Origin: an uncultured Clostridia bacterium | GTDB taxonomy: Bacteria > Bacillota > Clostridia > TANB77 > CAG-465 | NCBI GenBank assembly: GCA_947628575.1 | Contig: CANRAK010000027.1 | Coordinates: 1-16,269 of the forward strand | Direction: 5' to 3' | Length of the DNA stretch: 16,269 bases | Part shown: positions 1 through 6,998 of the stretch, one piece after another | How positions within the stretch are numbered: position 1 is the first letter of the stretch | Layout of the letters: every line of letters begins with the position of its first letter | Translations under genes and position numbers: made by a program | Notes under the pieces: model-generated | Database searches by the model: none | The model's input: only the letters and a program-made list of their open reading frames with translations | Told to the model about the DNA's origin: nothing

Positions 1-70
1 AATGAGAAGAGTAGGTACTGTAGAACTACCACAAGATGCATTTATTACAGTATTAAAAATAGACGAATAA
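1..70 (+). CDS. lepA: Elongation factor 4 (LepA), C-terminal end only
   Basis: The open frame entering from the left edge ends at a TAA at 68-70. Its last residues read MRRVGTVELPQDAFITVLKI followed by DE. This matches the conserved tail of LepA/EF-4, which in other bacteria reads like KQIGxVExPQEAFxAVLK. EF-4 is a ribosome-associated translational GTPase that back-translocates or remodels stalled ribosomes. Only about 22 residues are visible, and no GTPase motif can be checked. The ATG at 2-4 is an internal Met of the longer protein, not a start. In many Firmicutes lepA is followed by hemN/hrcA genes; here the next gene is a surface protein. The identification rests on the tail motif alone. 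Confidence 0.75.
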   Translation, partial: MRRVGTVELPQDAFITVLKIDE

Positions 71-82
71 TACAAAATTGTG

Positions 83-109
83 TTGAATTTTGTTTATATA
101 TAGTATAAA
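83..109 (+). promoter_or_regulatory. Possible promoter of the LRR-dockerin gene, with -10 flanked by an inverted repeat
   Basis: A -35-like TTGAAT at 83-88 and a -10-like TATAAA at 104-109 are separated by 15 bases, which is shorter than ideal. The -10 lies between two arms of a perfect inverted repeat, TATATAG at 97-103 and CTATATA at 112-118. A regulator could bind there, but such repeats also arise by chance in A/T-rich DNA. The ribosome binding site GAGGGTG follows just before the ATG at 131. Confidence 0.35.
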
Positions 110-130
110 ATCTATATAGAGGGTGAACGT

Positions 131-1024
131 ATGAAAAAAATTGGTTATATATTATTAGTGTTTATTTTAATAAACATAATGAGTAGCTTTTGTATAGCAG
201 ATGTATTGGAAGAACAAGAGCCAAGAGAAGGATATTTTGAAGATTTATTTACATATGAAGTAAATAATGACGGAGCTAAAACATGTACAATAACAGGCTA
301 TGGTGATGTTTATACCAATATAATACCAAATACTATAAATGATTATACTGTTACAAGAATAGGTGATGGTGCATTTAAAGATAAAAGATGTATGTTTGGT
401 TCAATAATATTACCAGATACAATAAAATCTATTGGAAATGAAGCTTTTTCAGGATGTACACAAATTAAAGAAATAACATTTGGAGATAGTTTAACTACAT
501 TAGGAGATAGTGCCTTTTTTAATTGCACAAGTATAGATAAAATTATATTTAATAAAAAGCTTGAAAGTATAGGAAATAATGCTTTTTCAAACTGTATTAA
601 ATTAGCTAATGGTGTATTTGTTATACCGGAGAAAGTAAGCTATATTGGAGAAAATGCTTTTAAATCTTGTCACTTGCATAGAATAAAGTTTGATTACACA
701 GAAGCACCAAGAATAGAGGAAAATACATTTTCTGGATGTACTGATACAGAAATTTTAGTACCTAAATATGGTGTTGGATATACAAGAGAAAATAATTGGC
801 CAGATGAAAAAATAGCTGTATTATATGGGGATATAACAAAGGATAATGTCGTTGATGCAGTAGATGCTATAACTATACTTACATTATTTAAAAATAAGTC
901 AATTAAAGATGATGATATGTTAGTTGGTGATGTAGATGATAATGGTGTTATAGATGCTGTAGATGCAGCTACTATACTAGCAAGATTTAAAAATAAAAAG
1001 GGAACTATAGGAAATACAGATTAA
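131..1024 (+). CDS. Secreted BspA-type leucine-rich-repeat protein with C-terminal type I dockerin
   Basis: The 297-aa protein starts with a Sec signal peptide (residues 1 to about 23: KK, a hydrophobic core, then SSFCIA-D). Residues 75-205 hold six LRR_5/BspA-like repeats, each with an IGxxAF-type motif (near 82, 106, 129, 152, 177 and 200, spaced 23-25 residues). Residues 233-288 form a type I dockerin with two F-hand calcium loops: D234-D245 and the more canonical D267-D278 (DVDDNGVIDAVD). Both loops carry the same Ala-Val pair at the positions that usually set cohesin choice. Loop 1 has Thr at its third ligand position. BspA-like repeats usually mediate binding to host or other proteins. 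A dockerin binds a cohesin module, so this protein is probably displayed through a partner, because it has no sortase motif or membrane anchor of its own. No cohesin is visible in the window. The start is supported by GAGGGTG upstream of the ATG. It is a single gene with its own terminator. Confidence 0.88.
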   Translation: MKKIGYILLVFILINIMSSFCIADVLEEQEPREGYFEDLFTYEVNNDGAKTCTITGYGDVYTNIIPNTINDYTVTRIGDGAFKDKRCMFGSIILPDTIKSIGNEAFSGCTQIKEITFGDSLTTLGDSAFFNCTSIDKIIFNKKLESIGNNAFSNCIKLANGVFVIPEKVSYIGENAFKSCHLHRIKFDYTEAPRIEENTFSGCTDTEILVPKYGVGYTRENNWPDEKIAVLYGDITKDNVVDAVDAITILTLFKNKSIKDDDMLVGDVDDNGVIDAVDAATILARFKNKKGTIGNTD

Positions 1025-1034
1025 GATAAAATTT

Positions 1035-1061
1035 AAGGAGTATTAATTTTTAATACTCCTT
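1035..1061. terminator. Shared terminator hairpin between convergent genes
   Basis: A perfect 11-bp stem (arms 1035-1045 and 1051-1061, containing AGGAGTATTA and TAATACTCCT) closes a 5-base loop. On the plus strand it is followed by T's running to 1064, so it terminates the LRR-dockerin gene. The minus-strand gene ends inside the same structure: its last codons and its TAA (1050-1052) form one arm. On that strand the downstream T-tract is weaker (TTAAATTTTATC), so termination there is less certain. Confidence 0.8.
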
Positions 1062-2540
1062 TTTGCTCTTTAATGTAATAGATTTACTTAAGAATATAAG
1101 TATAAAAGTAATTATACTAAATAATAATACACTAAATATTAAAGCTTGAAAGTTAGTAGTTGGTATATTAATTAAGTTAATTATTGCGTATGCACTAAAA
1201 AAGCAAATAAGTGGTTTTACTAGCCATTCAAAATATCTAAACTGTATGCTTGAAGCTTTTAAGAGCTCATTTATACTCATAAGACCGTTAATATATTCAC
1301 TAGTATATATTACTAGTATATATCCAAATGAACCAAGATAAGGTATACCAAAGTATATTAGTGTGATAGATATAATAAGGTCAATAATATTTATCTTCAT
1401 TACATTTACCTGTAAGTCTAGACCTTTTAACATACTATCAACAATATAATCTAGATATATTATACAAATTAGTGGTGTAAGAATTTTTACATAGTATGAT
1501 ACTTCATGGTTATTGTATAGTTTAAAACATATTAAATCAGAAGAAAGATAAATAATAAAGGATATGTATAAAGATAGTATAATTGTAGTTTTAAATATTT
1601 TTTCTGTTATTTCTTGAATTCTAGTTATGTTTTTTGAAGCAAAGTATCTTGAATATTCAGGTAATAATAACGAGGCAAAGCTATTAATAAATATACTTGG
1701 CATTAATATAAAGGGTAAGGCTATACCATGAATAAGTCCATACCTAGATAATGAGTATTCATATGAATATCCATATTTTTGCATTCTTAAAGGAATAAGT
1801 GTGTGTTTTATAGTAGAAAGACCTGAACGTATAAAAGATGTAAAAGAAATAGGTACAGATATTTTAAATATATGAAATATTGTAGATTTTTTATCTGTTT
1901 TCTTGTCACTTTTATATACTCTAATATCTTTTCTACATAGCATATATGAAAATATAAAAGAAATTAGCTCAGATAGTAGTATACTAATTGCAAGAGTCTT
2001 ATATGTTGGAAACTTTATATATAGTAGTGCTACTATTAGAGTGGATTTTACTATGTGTGTTAAAAATTCAGTCATAATTGGTTTTTCTACTTTTCTTAGT
2101 GCATTAAAATATGCACAAAAACAAGATGTAATTGCTATAAAAGGAAGAGAGAGAGAAAGTATTATAATTGTATTAGTATCTACAATCCCATTAAGAAAAA
2201 TTTTAGATATTTTATCTTTAAATATAATACTAAATATACATACTATAACTGAAATAAGTCCGCAAAATTTACAGCCAACTTTAGTTGAGTAAGATATAGT
2301 AGAATTTTCACTTAATATATCACTTTCAGATACTATTTTTGTAATAGCAAGTGGTATTCCAAATAGTGATATTGTAACTAAAAAATTAAACAGATTAGTA
2401 ATTAGAGAAAACGACCCTAAAACTGTTGTACCTATTTTATTTGTAATGTACACATTAGTTATCATTTCAACTATATTAATAATTGCTGTAGAAAACGTAA
2501 GTAAAATTAAGTTTTTTATAAAACGAGATTTTAGTTGCAT
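1050..2540 (-). CDS. spoVB: SpoVB/MurJ-type (MVF/MATE superfamily) lipid-linked glycan flippase
   Basis: This 496-aa integral membrane protein has about 14 hydrophobic segments separated by short basic loops. That matches the 500-550-aa polysaccharide-flippase family containing SpoVB and MurJ. The N-terminus (a hydrophobic helix, then the VYITNKIGTTVLGSFSLI region and GIPLAITKIVSES, residues about 1-75) matches the SpoVB pattern of an amphipathic first helix followed by a GIPxAIxKLVAE-like motif. The mid-protein segment LPFILMPSIFINSFASLLLP also fits. Known members move lipid II or other undecaprenyl-linked sugars across the membrane; SpoVB serves the spore cortex. The gene overlaps the upstream pdaA-like gene by 10 bases (ATGCAACTAA shared), with no good Shine-Dalgarno sequence, which implies translational coupling. 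Pairing with a cortex deacetylase favours SpoVB over a capsule flippase. An O-antigen or teichuronic-type flippase is the main alternative. Confidence 0.78.
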   Translation of the reverse strand: MQLKSRFIKNLILLTFSTAIINIVEMITNVYITNKIGTTVLGSFSLITNLFNFLVTISLFGIPLAITKIVSESDILSENSTISYSTKVGCKFCGLISVIVCIFSIIFKDKISKIFLNGIVDTNTIIILSLSLPFIAITSCFCAYFNALRKVEKPIMTEFLTHIVKSTLIVALLYIKFPTYKTLAISILLSELISFIFSYMLCRKDIRVYKSDKKTDKKSTIFHIFKISVPISFTSFIRSGLSTIKHTLIPLRMQKYGYSYEYSLSRYGLIHGIALPFILMPSIFINSFASLLLPEYSRYFASKNITRIQEITEKIFKTTIILSLYISFIIYLSSDLICFKLYNNHEVSYYVKILTPLICIIYLDYIVDSMLKGLDLQVNVMKINIIDLIISITLIYFGIPYLGSFGYILVIYTSEYINGLMSINELLKASSIQFRYFEWLVKPLICFFSAYAIINLINIPTTNFQALIFSVLLFSIITFILIFLSKSITLKSKKEY

Positions 2541-3319
2541 TTTTCTAAGTCATCTAGAGTTTTAAATGTATATCCATCGTTTTCTAAGCATGTTAAAAAT
2601 TCATCTAGTATTTCCATATTAGTCTTTGATGTAGAGTGAAGTAGTATAATTGCACCATTATGTACTCTGTTAAGTAATGTAGATAATGCTTTTTCGTGTG
2701 ATGGTTGATTATCCTTTTCCCAGTCTACATATGCCAGTGACCAAAATATAGTCTTATATCCTAATGATTGTGCATCAGATAAATTTTGTGTATTGTATAT
2801 TCCTTGTGGTGGTCTATAGTATTTACTCATATCCTCACCAGTAATCTTTTTATATAGTTCTTCAACTGGTTCTATCTCAGCTTTAAAATCTTCAATAGTA
2901 GCCATTTTTGACATATTAGGATGTGTTTTTGTATGATTTCCAATAATATGTCCTTCATCATGCATTCGTTTTACAGTTTCAGGATTTGATGTAAAGTAAT
3001 TACCTACAATAAAAAACGCAGCTTTAACTTTATGCTTTTTTAATGTATCAAGGATACTTTCTGTATATCCTGCTTCATATCCAACATCAAAAGTAATGTA
3101 TACTTCCTTTTTGCCTGTATCACCAATAAAATAACTGTCATATTTTAATAGTTCTTCTTTTGAAGCATTCCCTTTAGGTGGTTCGTTAGCATTACTAAAA
3201 GATAATCCCCAAGAACCATTAGAATCTGCAAATGTAATACATGATATTGTACAGATTCCTACTACTAATATTGCTAAAAAAGATAATAATATATTTTTCT
3301 TTGTAATTATATAGTACAT
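2531..3319 (-). CDS. pdaA: PdaA-like polysaccharide deacetylase (muramic-acid N-deacetylase of spore cortex)
   Basis: The 262-aa protein has an N-terminal signal peptide or membrane anchor (about residues 9-31) and a NodB-type deacetylase domain from about 70 to 255. Visible motifs are TFDVGYE (76-82, catalytic Asp78), HTKTH (His129 and His133, metal ligands), RPPQG (169-173), FWSLAYVDWE (192-201) and LLHS (His228). The segment GSWGLSF just after the signal is typical of PdaA. PdaA removes acetyl from muramic acid so that the muramic delta-lactam of spore cortex can form. The second Asp of the general NodB motif is Val here; PdaA proteins usually have a non-Asp residue there, so the change supports the assignment rather than loss of function. 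The start is supported by AAGGTGA five bases upstream. It is the first gene of a two-gene unit with the SpoVB-like flippase. Confidence 0.87.
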   Translation of the reverse strand: MYYIITKKNILLSFLAILVVGICTISCITFADSNGSWGLSFSNANEPPKGNASKEELLKYDSYFIGDTGKKEVYITFDVGYEAGYTESILDTLKKHKVKAAFFIVGNYFTSNPETVKRMHDEGHIIGNHTKTHPNMSKMATIEDFKAEIEPVEELYKKITGEDMSKYYRPPQGIYNTQNLSDAQSLGYKTIFWSLAYVDWEKDNQPSHEKALSTLLNRVHNGAIILLHSTSKTNMEILDEFLTCLENDGYTFKTLDDLEKCN

Positions 3320-3401
3320 TTTATCACCTTAATTAATTATATTAAGTAGAATAAAAATTATTATTGTAAAATGTAATATAAACTATATTTTTAATTATAT
3401 G

Positions 3402-3430
3402 TTTAATATATTTCTTGTTTATGATAAAAT
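3402..3430 (+). promoter_or_regulatory. Possible promoter of the histidine phosphatase gene
   Basis: TTTAAT at 3402-3407 and the extended -10 TGATAAAAT (3422-3430) are 17 bases apart. The -35 is poor, and the TG dinucleotide in front of the -10 is the better evidence. The 134-base gap also has to hold the promoter of the divergent pdaA-like unit. No clear sigma-A site was seen for that unit, which would fit a sporulation sigma factor. Confidence 0.4.
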
Positions 3431-3453
3431 ATAATATATATTAGGAGGGTTAT

Positions 3454-3987
3454 ATGTATATATACGTAATTAGACATGGACAAACAGATTGGAATAAAGA
3501 AAAAAGGCTATTATCTTTAAAAGACTTGCCTTTAAATAATACAGGAATAGAGCAGTGTAAAGAGGCAGAAAAACTAGTAAAAAATCTAAATTATGACTTG
3601 GTTATATCTTCACCTATGATAAGAACAAAACAGACAACAGAAATTGTTAATAGTAAGAAAACGCCTGTAATTTATGATGATAGAATAGTTGAAAGAAATG
3701 CAAGAAGTCTAGAGGGAGCATATGTATCTACTTTTGATTATACAGCTTACTGGACAGTAGGAAAAGATAAAGAGTTTGATAGTGAAACAATAGAAGAATG
3801 TCAAGAAAGAGTATATAGCTTTCTAGATGAGATAAAAGAAAAGTATAAAGGAAAAAATATTCTACTTGTTACACATAATGGTATATGCAGAATAATATAT
3901 ACATATTTTAATGGATACCCAAAAAAGAAGAATATTTTTAATAAAGGGCAAGATAATGCACAGATAAAGATATACGAGATAAAATAA
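3454..3987 (+). CDS. Histidine phosphatase family protein (phosphoglycerate-mutase-like)
   Basis: The 177-aa cytoplasmic protein opens with the diagnostic RHGQTDWN motif (Arg7, His8, Gly9); His8 is the phosphorylated nucleophile. The other active-site positions of the branch-1 superfamily are present: SSPMIRTKQTTE (Arg57), an acidic residue in RIVERNARSLEG (Glu80) and the second catalytic His141 in LLVTHNGICR. Size and order match small bacterial phosphatases such as alpha-ribazole phosphatase or broad-specificity sugar phosphatases. The substrate cannot be read from sequence, and no cobalamin genes are nearby, so no gene symbol is given. A strong AGGAGGG lies four bases before the ATG. The gene is monocistronic, flanked upstream by the divergent pdaA unit and downstream by a shared terminator. 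Confidence 0.88.
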   Translation: MYIYVIRHGQTDWNKEKRLLSLKDLPLNNTGIEQCKEAEKLVKNLNYDLVISSPMIRTKQTTEIVNSKKTPVIYDDRIVERNARSLEGAYVSTFDYTAYWTVGKDKEFDSETIEECQERVYSFLDEIKEKYKGKNILLVTHNGICRIIYTYFNGYPKKKNIFNKGQDNAQIKIYEIK

Positions 3988-4013
3988 AGATAAAATAATA
4001 AAAAAGAAAATAA

Positions 4014-4041
4014 TAAGAAGACACCAAAATGTGTCTTCTTA
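4014..4041. terminator. Bidirectional terminator hairpin
   Basis: Arms AAGAAGACAC (4015-4024) and GTGTCTTCTT (4031-4040) are perfectly complementary around a 6-base loop, with one more T-A pair outside (4014/4041). On the minus strand the hairpin is followed by a long T-rich run (complement of about 3995-4013), so it ends the 188-aa gene well. On the plus strand it ends the phosphatase gene, with a weaker tract (AAATTTT). Confidence 0.85.
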
Positions 4042-4045
4042 AATT

Positions 4046-4612
4046 TTACGCTAAAATATCTTTTTGCTTTTGTGAATTTTTACCTATTGAACATAATGAG
4101 AAGTCATCACCATTATATGTGTATCCAATTAAAGAGTTATCACTTTGACTATGTAATAGCATATTGGCTATCTCTATATTTTCTTCATCCCACTTATTTT
4201 TTCCAATTACGTCGTTATATCCGGATATATTAAGAGATAGATTAGCTCCAATGTTTTCTATATACTCAACTAGATAATCTGCCTTCTTAATTTTATACTT
4301 TTTATTAAATGAAGCATCTCTTTTAGCATATTTGAAACTATCTGTATGTATAATAACGTTTTTCTTGGCAAGTAATGATACTTTTCCATCAATACATAAG
4401 ATAAACCATTTATTTTTAGAATTATCTAGTATTATAGTTGCATTTTTTTCGTTAGTAGTAATAGGGTTAAGCTTAACATTACTTGTATATAACGTGTTAT
4501 TTAATATAAAGTCTTTTACTTTTGGATAATTATCTAGGTTAATATTCCTATTTATATCTTTTAAATATTTTTCTTTTTCATTATCACTTAACTGTTCAAA
4601 AAATTTAGTCAT
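4046..4612 (-). CDS. Hypothetical protein, 188 aa, divergent from the RecD2 helicase
   Basis: I do not recognise a family. The protein has no signal peptide or membrane segment, so it is probably cytosolic. Residues 1-40 are charged and helical in character (EQLSDNEKEKYLKDI). Residues 55-135 alternate polar and hydrophobic residues with many Ile, Val and Lys, suggesting beta structure (for example WFILCIDGKVSLLAKKNVIIHTD, shown here only by its key residues W69, C73 and D75). The C-terminal part is polar, with a YTYNGDDFSLCSIG stretch near 164-177. No catalytic motif stands out. The reading frame is well supported: AGGAGG (4618-4623) sits five bases from the ATG, a consensus promoter lies just upstream, and a terminator follows the stop. 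Very few bases separate the predicted transcript start from the ribosome binding site. A function beside recD2 cannot be inferred from position alone. Confidence 0.8.
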   Translation of the reverse strand: MTKFFEQLSDNEKEKYLKDINRNINLDNYPKVKDFILNNTLYTSNVKLNPITTNEKNATIILDNSKNKWFILCIDGKVSLLAKKNVIIHTDSFKYAKRDASFNKKYKIKKADYLVEYIENIGANLSLNISGYNDVIGKNKWDEENIEIANMLLHSQSDNSLIGYTYNGDDFSLCSIGKNSQKQKDILA

Positions 4613-4631
4613 TTTTTCCTCCTACATCGTG

Positions 4632-4660
4632 ATTATATCAGAAGTAAAGCTAAAAGTCAA
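4632..4660 (-). promoter_or_regulatory. Consensus sigma-A promoter of the 188-aa gene
   Basis: On the minus strand, TTGACT (complement of 4655-4660) and a perfect TATAAT (complement of 4632-4637) are exactly 17 bases apart. Transcription would start near 4625, almost directly on the AGGAGG ribosome binding site. The mRNA leader would therefore be only about a dozen bases long. Confidence 0.85.
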
Positions 4661-4690
4661 ACGTAGTAGACATAACTTAAAAAGTGATGC

Positions 4691-4719
4691 TTGAAATTAT
4701 ATTCTCAATATAATATAAT
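4691..4719 (+). promoter_or_regulatory. Consensus sigma-A promoter of the recD2 gene
   Basis: TTGAAA at 4691-4696 and a perfect TATAAT at 4714-4719 are separated by 17 bases. A second TATAAT overlaps at 4709-4714 but has wrong spacing. The -35 boxes of this promoter and of the divergent one (ending at 4660) are only 30 bases apart. One bound regulator could therefore affect both. No obvious SOS box was seen between them. Confidence 0.85.
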
Positions 4720-4744
4720 AACTATATTTGGAAGGTAGATTACT

Positions 4745-6937
4745 ATGAAGATAGAAGGAAAAGTTGCTACAATAATTTTTAAAAATGATACAAATAATTG
4801 GACAGTATTACTAGTTAAAAATAACAAAGAATATATAACATGTGTTGGTGATACTGACGAAGTAGATGTAGATGATGAACTAGAATTTGAAGGCGAAATG
4901 GTAAATCATAAAGTATATGGTGAACAATTTAAGTTTTCATCATATAAGAAAATACTACCTAGAACTTCATCTGCCCTTATTTCATATATAGCAGATAATA
5001 TATCTGGAGTAGGTAAGAAAACTGCTAGAAATATAGTTAATGAGTTTGGAGAAGATACGGTTAATATAATACGATTTAATCCAGATAAATTATATGATGT
5101 TAAAGGTCTTAATGCAGATAAAATTGAAAGAATGACAGAGTTTTTTAATACTGAATGGGAAAAATGGAATACAATAGAGTTTTTAAGTCAGTTTCAAATA
5201 TCTACTGTAGTTGCAAATAGGATATATCAAGCAGTTGGAAAAGATACTATAGATATTGTAAAAGAAAATCCATATAGTTTACTTGGTTTTATACGTGCTT
5301 TAGATTTTAAAGTAGTAGATGAGATAGGAAGAAAACTAGGAATAGCATTAAATAATAAAGAAAGACTAGATAACGGTATAATCTATGCAATAAATAAGAT
5401 AACTGAGTTTGGGCATACTTGTGTAGAAAAAGAAAATTTAATATCATACTGCATAGAATTATTAGAAGTTGATGATGCTGAAATATCTCAAGCAATTACA
5501 AGACTTGTACTAGATGAAAAACTATACATAGATAAGATAGATATGAAAGATATGGTATTTAGACAGAGTATGTATAAAGCTGAGGAGAATATTGCAAGAT
5601 GTGTAGTTGAACATACAAGACAAGAAATAAAAATTAAAAATTTAGATAAGCTAATAGATATGGTTAGTAAAAATAACGATATTGCTCTATCTTTAGAACA
5701 GCAAAATGCTATATCAACATGCCTTAGTAATATGATATCTATTGTAACAGGTGGTCCTGGTACAGGAAAAACGACAATAATAAAATGTATTATAGATATT
5801 TTAGAAGAGCAAAAACAAGACTATGTACTATGCGCTCCTACAGGTAGAGCTGCTAAAAGAATAACACAGACTACAGGTAAAGAGGCAAAGACATTACATA
5901 GACTATTAGAAATTTCTAAAATTGATGATAATGATATAGATATGTTTTTAGATTATCAGGTAAAGCCAATAGACGAGGCTGTAGTAATTATAGATGAAGC
6001 TTCAATGATTGACGTTATGATGATGAATAATTTGGTAAAAGGTGTAAAGCCTACAACTCAGATAATTATAGTTGGAGATGTAAATCAGCTTCCATCAGTT
6101 GGAGCAGGAAGTGTATTAAAAGACATTATTTTATCAGATATTGTTCCTACTGTAGAACTAAAACAAATATATAGACAAAGTGCTAAAAGTGATATTATAG
6201 TAAATGCACACAGAGTAAATGACGGAAAATATCCAGAGTTTAAGTCTAAAGATACAGACTTGTTTTTTATACCAACTAAAACAATAGAAGAGACTGTAGC
6301 AGAAATATCTTCACTTGTAACATATAGACTTGAAACGTATACATCATTAGATATATTAAAAGACTTACAAATACTTACACCTGTTAAAAAAACAGAGCTT
6401 GGAACTGTACAGCTTAATGAAGTTATCCAAAACATTTTAAATCCTAAGTCTGATACTAAAAAGCAAGTGGAAGTATCATCAAAAATATATCGTGAAAATG
6501 ACAAGGTAATGCAAATAGTAAATAATTATGATAAAAAGTATTCAATAGAAGGTAAATTTTTTGAAGGTATATATAATGGAGATATTGGATATATTAAGTC
6601 TATTGATACAGAAAATGAGAGACTATATGTTGAGTTTGACGATGAAAGATTAGTAGAATATGATTTTGACGAGCTAGATCAGCTTGAACATTCTTATGCT
6701 ATTACAATACATAAATCGCAAGGAAGTGAGTTTGATTTCGTTCTTCTTCCAATATTTACCGGATATAAAAAGCTACTTACAAGAAATTTGTTATATACTG
6801 CAATGACTAGAGCTAAGAAAATGCTAATTATAATAGGAAATAGAAATGTAATTAATTATATGGTAGATAATCTAGAGTCAAAAAATAGAAAAACTGGTCT
6901 TAAAGAAAAATTAGAGAAATTATTATATGCTAAATAA
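4745..6937 (+). CDS. recD2: RecD2-type SF1B ATP-dependent DNA helicase
   Basis: The 730-aa protein matches the RecD2/YrrC family, which unwinds DNA 5'-to-3' without RecB or RecC and helps repair and replication-fork maintenance. Residues 1-70 form the N-terminal OB-like domain. Residues 75-200 carry helix-hairpin-helix-type sequence (ISGVGKKTARNIV near 86-98). The helicase core begins with a Q-motif region (SLEQQNAI, 316-323). The motifs that follow are Walker A GGPGTGKTT (336-344), motif Ia APTGRAAKR (364-372), motif II DEAS (417-420), motif III GDVNQLPSVGAG (444-455) and motif IV QIYRQ (474-478). Motif V is ITIHKSQGSEFD (653-664) and motif VI is YTAMTRAKK (684-692). All key residues are intact and the length is normal. 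The start follows GGAAGGT by about eight bases and a consensus promoter. It is transcribed away from the 188-aa gene; spoVT follows 61 bases downstream. Confidence 0.95.
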   Translation: MKIEGKVATIIFKNDTNNWTVLLVKNNKEYITCVGDTDEVDVDDELEFEGEMVNHKVYGEQFKFSSYKKILPRTSSALISYIADNISGVGKKTARNIVNEFGEDTVNIIRFNPDKLYDVKGLNADKIERMTEFFNTEWEKWNTIEFLSQFQISTVVANRIYQAVGKDTIDIVKENPYSLLGFIRALDFKVVDEIGRKLGIALNNKERLDNGIIYAINKITEFGHTCVEKENLISYCIELLEVDDAEISQAITRLVLDEKLYIDKIDMKDMVFRQSMYKAEENIARCVVEHTRQEIKIKNLDKLIDMVSKNNDIALSLEQQNAISTCLSNMISIVTGGPGTGKTTIIKCIIDILEEQKQDYVLCAPTGRAAKRITQTTGKEAKTLHRLLEISKIDDNDIDMFLDYQVKPIDEAVVIIDEASMIDVMMMNNLVKGVKPTTQIIIVGDVNQLPSVGAGSVLKDIILSDIVPTVELKQIYRQSAKSDIIVNAHRVNDGKYPEFKSKDTDLFFIPTKTIEETVAEISSLVTYRLETYTSLDILKDLQILTPVKKTELGTVQLNEVIQNILNPKSDTKKQVEVSSKIYRENDKVMQIVNNYDKKYSIEGKFFEGIYNGDIGYIKSIDTENERLYVEFDDERLVEYDFDELDQLEHSYAITIHKSQGSEFDFVLLPIFTGYKKLLTRNLLYTAMTRAKKMLIIIGNRNVINYMVDNLESKNRKTGLKEKLEKLLYAK

Positions 6938-6963
6938 AAAAAGTATAATTTTACTATTTTTTT
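6938..6963 (+). terminator. Weak, A/T-rich terminator after recD2
   Basis: A short stem (AGTA at 6942-6945 with TACT at 6952-6955) closes a 6-base loop. After one mismatch it extends by A-T pairs between the A-run at 6938-6940 and the T-run at 6957-6963. The T-tract is good, but the stem is weak and readthrough into spoVT is possible. Confidence 0.5.
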
Positions 6964-6998
6964 CAAACAATAAAGTTAGATATGTTTGAGGTGGTAAA

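Noticed and set aside
2..70. Separate 22-aa small protein starting at the ATG at 2
   Set aside because: The residues match the conserved C-terminal tail of LepA, so this is the end of a longer gene.
1903..2292. 129-aa plus-strand frame opposite the flippase gene
   Set aside because: It is antisense to a continuous membrane-protein frame, with no ribosome binding site or recognisable motif.
3092..3094. Val in place of Asp in the NodB motif as a sign of an inactive deacetylase
   Set aside because: PdaA-type enzymes normally lack Asp at this second position, and the catalytic Asp, both His ligands, and the RPPxG and LLH motifs are intact.
4661..4690. LexA/SOS operator between the divergent 188-aa and recD2 promoters
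   Set aside because: No GAAC-N4-GTTC-like palindrome is present in the interval.
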